Assembly: GCA_964509335.1 (NCBI GenBank)
Contig: CAZDXB010000001.1
Span: 62,001 to 126,000 of the forward strand
Length of the DNA: 64,000 bases
Source: CAZDXB01 sp964509335
GTDB lineage: Bacteria; Bacteroidota; Ignavibacteria; Kapaibacteriales; UBA2268
Direction: 5' to 3'
Of this stretch, positions 60,131-64,000 are shown one piece after another; position 1 is the stretch's first letter, and the number at the start of each line of letters is the position of its first letter. The notes under the pieces are model-generated. The model was not told where the DNA came from and searched no databases. It saw only the letters and a list, made by a program, of their open reading frames with translations. Both the position numbers and the translations under genes were made by a program.

Positions 60131-60727
60131 ATGGCTGGAGGCGGCGGATTAGAAGCCCCAGAAAGAGCTAAACGAGGCGATACGGGCAAAAGAAAAAGGA
60201 AAAAAAAGCCTAGCGTCCATATAGATATGACGCCGTTGGTCGATATTACCTTTTTATTGTTAACATTCTTTATGTTCACTACGACAATGGCTGAACCGCA
60301 AGTTATGGAAATGTCAATACCTCCGGAGATGTACGAAAAAGTGGAAGTAAAGCAAAGTCATCTGATGAATATAAGAGTAAGACACGACGGAGCGATTTTT
60401 TGGAATATCGGAAACGAAGAACCGAAGAAGATTAAGCTTGACAAGATAAATGATTTGGCTATTAGAGAGAATTTAAGGGAACCTGTAAGAAATAAATTAA
60501 TCACTTCGCTTAAAGTTTCCGAGGAAGCTCCATACGAAAAAGCGGTGCAAATACTCGACCAACTGAATTTAGCGGAGGTTAAAATTACCGAGGAGATTAC
60601 TTCGGAAACAGACGAGACGGGTAAGCCGATAAAACGTAAGCGAAAGTTTACGATTGCTCCGTTCACCGAAGAAGACGCCGAATTGATAGCTAAAGATTCG
60701 CTCCAAACAGAAGGAGGTGAAAAGTAG
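60131..60727 (+). CDS. ExbD/TolR-type biopolymer transport protein (second)
   Basis: A 198-residue ExbD with a longer basic, Gly-rich N-terminus (about 1-30) before the helix DMTPLVDITFLLLTFFMFTT, which is almost identical to that of the first ExbD. Its periplasmic part differs, and an insert (ITEEITSETDETGKPIKRKR, about 155-175) breaks the C-terminal domain. ExbD heteromers are possible. tonB follows after 2 bases. Confidence 0.91.
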   Translation: MAGGGGLEAPERAKRGDTGKRKRKKKPSVHIDMTPLVDITFLLLTFFMFTTTMAEPQVMEMSIPPEMYEKVEVKQSHLMNIRVRHDGAIFWNIGNEEPKKIKLDKINDLAIRENLREPVRNKLITSLKVSEEAPYEKAVQILDQLNLAEVKITEEITSETDETGKPIKRKRKFTIAPFTEEDAELIAKDSLQTEGGEK

Positions 60728-60729
60728 TT

Positions 60730-61512
60730 ATGACTGAGAATATGGCTATACAAATAAATAGACCGGATTACGGCGCCTTAGAACTTAAAAAGTTTCTAGG
60801 GAAGGCTACGCTGAGAGGATTTCTTATTACTATCGGCATATTCGCTTTAATTTTCATACTCTATTATTTAGCGGGAGAAATCACGGCGGAAACAGGTAAA
60901 AAAGCCAAGATGGCTCCTATAGTAAAGTTGCGTCTTGAGAATTTGCCTCCTACATCCGACGCGGAAGAGTTGCCTCCTCCGCCGCCGACCCAAACGGTTA
61001 TTAGCACCGGTCCGGCGGCAAGAGCGGGGACGCCCGTGGCGGTGCCCGACGCCGAGATAACCGCCGATTTGGACGAGTTCGCCGACGTGGACGTTCTTTC
61101 CAGAGCTTCCTCCGAAGGCGGCGACGGAGTCGATTTAGGAGGTTTTGCTTCTAATATTGATTTTGACTCAAAGAAAGAAGACGTCAAAGTCGAGGTTAAG
61201 GAAAAAGAACCCGGAATCGACGAATTCGTTCCGGTAGAGAAAGAACCGTCTATTGACCTTAAAGAATTGCAAAAGAAAATAAAATATCCCGAAATCGCCA
61301 GAAGAGCCGGTATTGAAGGAAAAGTGCTAATCAGAGTTCTCGTTGATAAAAACGGGAAACCGCAAAAGGCTAGGGTAGAATACACCGACAACGACGTTTT
61401 AAACGACGCGGCTAAAGACGCCGTTATGTCTTCGGTTTTTACGCCGGCTATTCAAAACGATAGACCGATTATGTGTTGGGTTACTATTCCGGTTACTTTC
61501 AGATTAAGATAA
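60730..61512 (+). CDS. tonB: TonB energy-transducing protein
   Basis: A 260-residue protein: cytoplasmic tail, membrane helix (about 35-55), a short proline stretch PPPPPTQTV (about 80-90) much shorter than in E. coli TonB, an acidic linker, and a C-terminal TonB domain (about 180-260) with KIKYPEIARRAGIEGKVLIR and RPIMCWVTIPVTFRLR. It links the ExbB/ExbD motor to outer-membrane receptors such as the one at 18.3-20.6 kb. Confidence 0.93.
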   Translation: MTENMAIQINRPDYGALELKKFLGKATLRGFLITIGIFALIFILYYLAGEITAETGKKAKMAPIVKLRLENLPPTSDAEELPPPPPTQTVISTGPAARAGTPVAVPDAEITADLDEFADVDVLSRASSEGGDGVDLGGFASNIDFDSKKEDVKVEVKEKEPGIDEFVPVEKEPSIDLKELQKKIKYPEIARRAGIEGKVLIRVLVDKNGKPQKARVEYTDNDVLNDAAKDAVMSSVFTPAIQNDRPIMCWVTIPVTFRLR

Positions 61513-61528
61513 TAATTTAGATAACGCT

Positions 61529-61756
61529 GTGTGGCTAAACATTATAAATTACGTCGTAAGAATAATAATAATATTAGTGGGCGTTTTATTAGTAAGCGGC
61601 GTTATATCGAGTCCTAATTGGAGCTCCGTATTCTTAAGAGTTATGGGGGGAGTATTTATATTGTTTGGAATCTATCGTATATTCGTTTATCGCGCGCAAG
61701 TAAAAAAATACAGATTGTTAAACAATGACGACGAAGAAGACGATGAAGAAGATTAG
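61529..61756 (+). CDS. Small membrane protein in the TonB cluster
   Basis: A 75-residue protein with two membrane segments (about 3-22 and 32-54) and a very acidic C-terminus (NNDDEEDDEED, ending the chain). GTG start, 16 bases after tonB. Its end overlaps the PstS-like gene by 32 bases. Unknown function; position suggests a minor component of the energising complex or only co-expression. Confidence 0.65.
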   Translation: MWLNIINYVVRIIIILVGVLLVSGVISSPNWSSVFLRVMGGVFILFGIYRIFVYRAQVKKYRLLNNDDEEDDEED

Positions 61757-62738
61757 TATAATCTCTTTAGCTATAGCTATGTTCTTAGCTTTTTCTTGCG
61801 GCGAATCTTCTAAACAAGAAAAGCAATCGGCTAAGCAAAAAGAGCAATCCTCTAAACAAAAAGAGCGCCTGGCAAAGCAAGAAAATCTCAAATCTACCGG
61901 AGGTTACGAGTCGATAAACTCCGGCACAATTACCGTTTACGTTGACGACGCTATTTTCGATTTTTTGCAACCGGTATTCAGGAAGTACGATTCGGCTTAT
62001 CCGGACATCGAGTCAAAATTTAAAAGAACCTCTGCGCGGGAAGCTATGGCGAAGTTATTAGCCGGCGAAGCTAATATTATTCTTACGCCGAGAGATTATC
62101 TGAAAGACGAAGATTCTTTAATGAAAGCTCACGGAGTAAAACCCAAACCGAGAGATTTATACGCAAAAGACGCTTTAGTCTTTTTCGTTAACAAAGGCAA
62201 TCCTATTGACTCAATGGGCGTCGAAACTCTAAAGAAAACTCTTTTGGATAAAAATTTTCGTCTTGCCAACGAATTTCCAAAATTAAAAAAAGAACCAACA
62301 TTCATAGTAAACAGTCGCCTCTCTTCCGAATACGCGAATTTGAAACAAATCGTTTTAGAAGGCGAAGCGCCTTCAAGCGATAATTTAAAATTATTAAAGA
62401 ATATTCGTAGCGTAAAGGATTATATAAGGAAAAATAAGGGTAATATTGGGGTTGGATATTTGTCTCAAGTAATTAACGATAATAGATTTAAATTTATTAA
62501 GTTTAGTTATTACGACTCAACCAGAAGTTATGTTTTTCCGCACGTAGTTCATCAAGCTAATATTGTTCGCGGATTTTATCCTTTTATAGTTAAACATTAC
62601 GCGTATAGGTTCGAAGAAAGACGCGATATAGCTTTTTGGTTTTCTAAATTTATAGGAACGGAAGCGGTCGTTCAAAGATACTTTTTAAATTCGGGGATTG
62701 TTCCGGCTTATGCAAGGGTTAAACTAATTGAACGTTAA
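61725..62738 (+). CDS. PstS-like substrate-binding lipoprotein
   Basis: A 337-residue periplasmic binding protein. Lipobox AFSC with Cys25, after MTTKKTMKKISI (a start at the internal ATG at 61743 is also possible). A linker with four 7-residue repeats (SKQEKQS and relatives) follows, then the two-domain PstS-like fold with GTITVYVDDAIFDFLQPVF and VGYLSQVINDNR. In Bacteroidota this family is regularly encoded beside TonB-ExbBD, without Pst permease genes, so it likely serves TonB-linked uptake or signalling, not an ABC importer; this is inference. Confidence 0.8.
   Translation: MTTKKTMKKISIISLAIAMFLAFSCGESSKQEKQSAKQKEQSSKQKERLAKQENLKSTGGYESINSGTITVYVDDAIFDFLQPVFRKYDSAYPDIESKFKRTSAREAMAKLLAGEANIILTPRDYLKDEDSLMKAHGVKPKPRDLYAKDALVFFVNKGNPIDSMGVETLKKTLLDKNFRLANEFPKLKKEPTFIVNSRLSSEYANLKQIVLEGEAPSSDNLKLLKNIRSVKDYIRKNKGNIGVGYLSQVINDNRFKFIKFSYYDSTRSYVFPHVVHQANIVRGFYPFIVKHYAYRFEERRDIAFWFSKFIGTEAVVQRYFLNSGIVPAYARVKLIER
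61809..61892 (+). repeat. Four tandem 21-base repeats in the PstS-like linker
   Basis: Units at 61809, 61830, 61851 and 61872 encode SKQEKQS, AKQKEQS, SKQKERL and AKQENLK. They are imperfect but in phase, coding a helical, Lys/Gln/Glu-rich spacer between the lipid anchor and the binding domain. Confidence 0.8.
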
Positions 62739-62769
62739 AATGAATCATAAGATTAGCGAGGTAATTAAT

Positions 62770-64000
62770 ATGAAGAAGGCACTATTGACGTTAACGCTAC
62801 TTTTTTTCTCAACCGCGATAATATTGGCGGATTCGCCTAAAGATAAGGTAGAGGAGTACGCTTCGACCAAAAACTACGTAAAAGCGGCTAATTACATTCC
62901 CGAAGCGGTTCAAAGGAATTTTGAAGACTTCGATTTTCTAGTTTTATCCGGAGATATCTACAAAGCGCTAAAAAGACTAGACTCGGCGTTGATAATGTAT
63001 CGCAAAGCGGACGACGTTGAAAGCGACGAACCAGAAGTTCTTAGAAAAATAGCCGCTGTCCTTACCGAACAAGGTAAATACAATCAAGCGTTGGAAGCGG
63101 TTAGAGAAGCTATAGACGAAGACAAAAAAGACGTTAAAAATTACTTGGCTTTAGGGAAAGTATATATAGAGGCAGATTCTTTAAAGCAAGCTGAATTATA
63201 TATTACTAAAGCGCGAGAGATGGACAAGGACAGACCCGAGGCATATATAGCTTTAGGCGACTTGTATTTCGCCCAAAGAGTTTACGAGCTCGCAAAAAAT
63301 AACTACGAAAAAGCTTTGAGTATGGACGAAGACAACGTCGAGGCGAGAACTAAACTCGCTATTTCCTATTATTGGCTCGCTAATAGAGAATTCGACTACG
63401 ACGAAGACCTTGCCCAAGAGTATTTCAAAAAGTCTTTGAAAGAATGGAATACTATTACTAAGCAAGATTCAATGAACGCCAAGGCGTTTTTCGAGCAGGG
63501 CAAAATATTCTTTTTCTCGAAGAGATGGCAAGACGCCGCTCGTTCTTTGTATAGATACGTTCAATTACGCCCCAACGGTTTGTTGGGCAGATGGTATTTA
63601 GCTCAATCGCTTTACGAAGTAGCCGCTTGCGATTCGGCGGAAAAACATTTGAGAATTTGCGCCGAAAAAATTGACTCGGTCAGTACAAAAGCAAGATTGC
63701 TCTTGGCGAGATGCTATTTCGACGCTAAGAAATACGATAAATCGATGGAGGCTTTCAACAAGATAAAAGCGGAAAAACCATTAAACAAAGAAGATTTAGA
63801 ACGATACGGTATGGCGGCTTTCAAGCAAAGGGACACCTTGACAGCGTTAAAAAACTACGAGAAAGTAATCGAAATGAATCCCGAAAGATGCGGTTTGATG
63901 TATAAAACGGGGATAATGTATTATAGATTAAAGAAATACGACAAATCCATAGACGTTTTCCTCAAAAGAGTTAAACATTGCGAAGACGAGCAGAGCTCGA
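62770..64000 (+). CDS. TPR protein, cut by the window edge
   Basis: An open frame continues past base 64000; at least 410 codons are present. The ATG at 62770 gives a signal peptide (MKKALLTLTLLFFSTAIILA); a longer in-frame ATG at 62740 exists but would break it. Tetratricopeptide repeats run from about residue 25 to the end (for example YIALGDLYFAQRVYELAKNN and RARCYFDAKKYDKSMEAF-like units). It is directly downstream of the PstS-like gene and matches the TPR protein that often closes the ExbBD-TonB cluster in Bacteroidota. Confidence 0.85.
   Translation, partial: MKKALLTLTLLFFSTAIILADSPKDKVEEYASTKNYVKAANYIPEAVQRNFEDFDFLVLSGDIYKALKRLDSALIMYRKADDVESDEPEVLRKIAAVLTEQGKYNQALEAVREAIDEDKKDVKNYLALGKVYIEADSLKQAELYITKAREMDKDRPEAYIALGDLYFAQRVYELAKNNYEKALSMDEDNVEARTKLAISYYWLANREFDYDEDLAQEYFKKSLKEWNTITKQDSMNAKAFFEQGKIFFFSKRWQDAARSLYRYVQLRPNGLLGRWYLAQSLYEVAACDSAEKHLRICAEKIDSVSTKARLLLARCYFDAKKYDKSMEAFNKIKAEKPLNKEDLERYGMAAFKQRDTLTALKNYEKVIEMNPERCGLMYKTGIMYYRLKKYDKSIDVFLKRVKHCEDEQSS

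Noticed and set aside
60864..61391. Long open frame antisense to tonB
   Set aside because: Ser/Pro/Thr-rich mirror of the acidic linker; no start context and tonB is certain.

Overview
The window looks like a chromosomal segment of a Gram-negative member of the Bacteroidota-Chlorobiota-Ignavibacteriota (FCB) group, possibly a Kapaibacteriota- or Ignavibacteria-like lineage; the exact phylum is an inference. Supporting signs: a large secreted protein ending in a type IX secretion (T9SS) sorting domain, a short 286-residue primary sigma factor, a SusC-like carboxypeptidase-regulatory plus TonB receptor, an ExbB-ExbD-ExbD-TonB-PstS-TPR cluster, and promoters of the Bacteroidota form TTTG-N19/20-TAnnTTTG (before rpsT and before an apparent non-coding transcript). 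KdsA and LptC imply lipopolysaccharide. Genes are densely packed on both strands, with many short overlaps. There is one 100-base N gap (22604-22703), so this is an assembled draft contig, possibly metagenomic.

Layout. 1-5.9 kb (minus): regulator, LolA-like carrier, two FtsX-like permeases, LolD-like ATPase and outer-membrane barrel, an autoregulated envelope export or lipid-transport cassette with a strong palindromic operator. 6.0-11.7 kb (plus): HAD hydrolase, TPR lipoprotein, MotA, MotB and a response regulator with a decayed HD-GYP domain. 11.8-21.1 kb: tRNA(CAT), barrel protein, thrS, GT10 fucosyltransferase, PD40 protein, small periplasmic proteins, NTF2-like protein, TonB receptor, DUF454 protein. 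21.2-26.8 kb: T9SS cargo protein; divergently, an ECF sigma factor, its probable anti-sigma factor fused to a beta-barrel, and a lipoprotein. 26.9-33.7 kb: rpsT, tRNA-Arg, tRNA-Met, bifunctional nuclease, etfA/etfB, a hypothetical gene, uvrA. 33.7-35.2 kb: a gene-poor island with a perfect palindrome, a promoter-to-terminator unit without an open frame, and an orphan protein. 35.2-41.1 kb (minus): a transglutaminase-like/TPR protein and two tandem TMTC-like membrane glycosyltransferase/TPR paralogues.

41.2-58.2 kb is mostly housekeeping: glyS, ctpA, rpoD, lipA, an MBL hydrolase, a dicarboxylate symporter with an extra domain, a G8-like lipoprotein, mnmA, two glycosyltransferases, a truncated RCK domain, kdsA, lptC, tpiA, a CDP-alcohol phosphatidyltransferase, hup, pyrB and prmC. 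58.3-64.0 kb (plus) is the energy-transducing cluster: STAS, ExbB, ExbD, ExbD, TonB, a small membrane protein, a PstS-like lipoprotein and a TPR protein cut by the window edge.

Themes: much of the window serves the envelope. The TonB cluster could power the receptor at 18.3-20.6 kb; the GT10, GT2, GT4, KdsA and LptC proteins could build surface glycans; the ECF/anti-sigma-barrel pair may sense outer-membrane state. The best candidates for undescribed biology are the anti-sigma/TM/linker/barrel fusion and the promoter-hairpin-terminator unit plus palindrome upstream of the orphan gene at 34.2 kb. No CRISPR array, insertion sequence, prophage or rRNA gene was seen.
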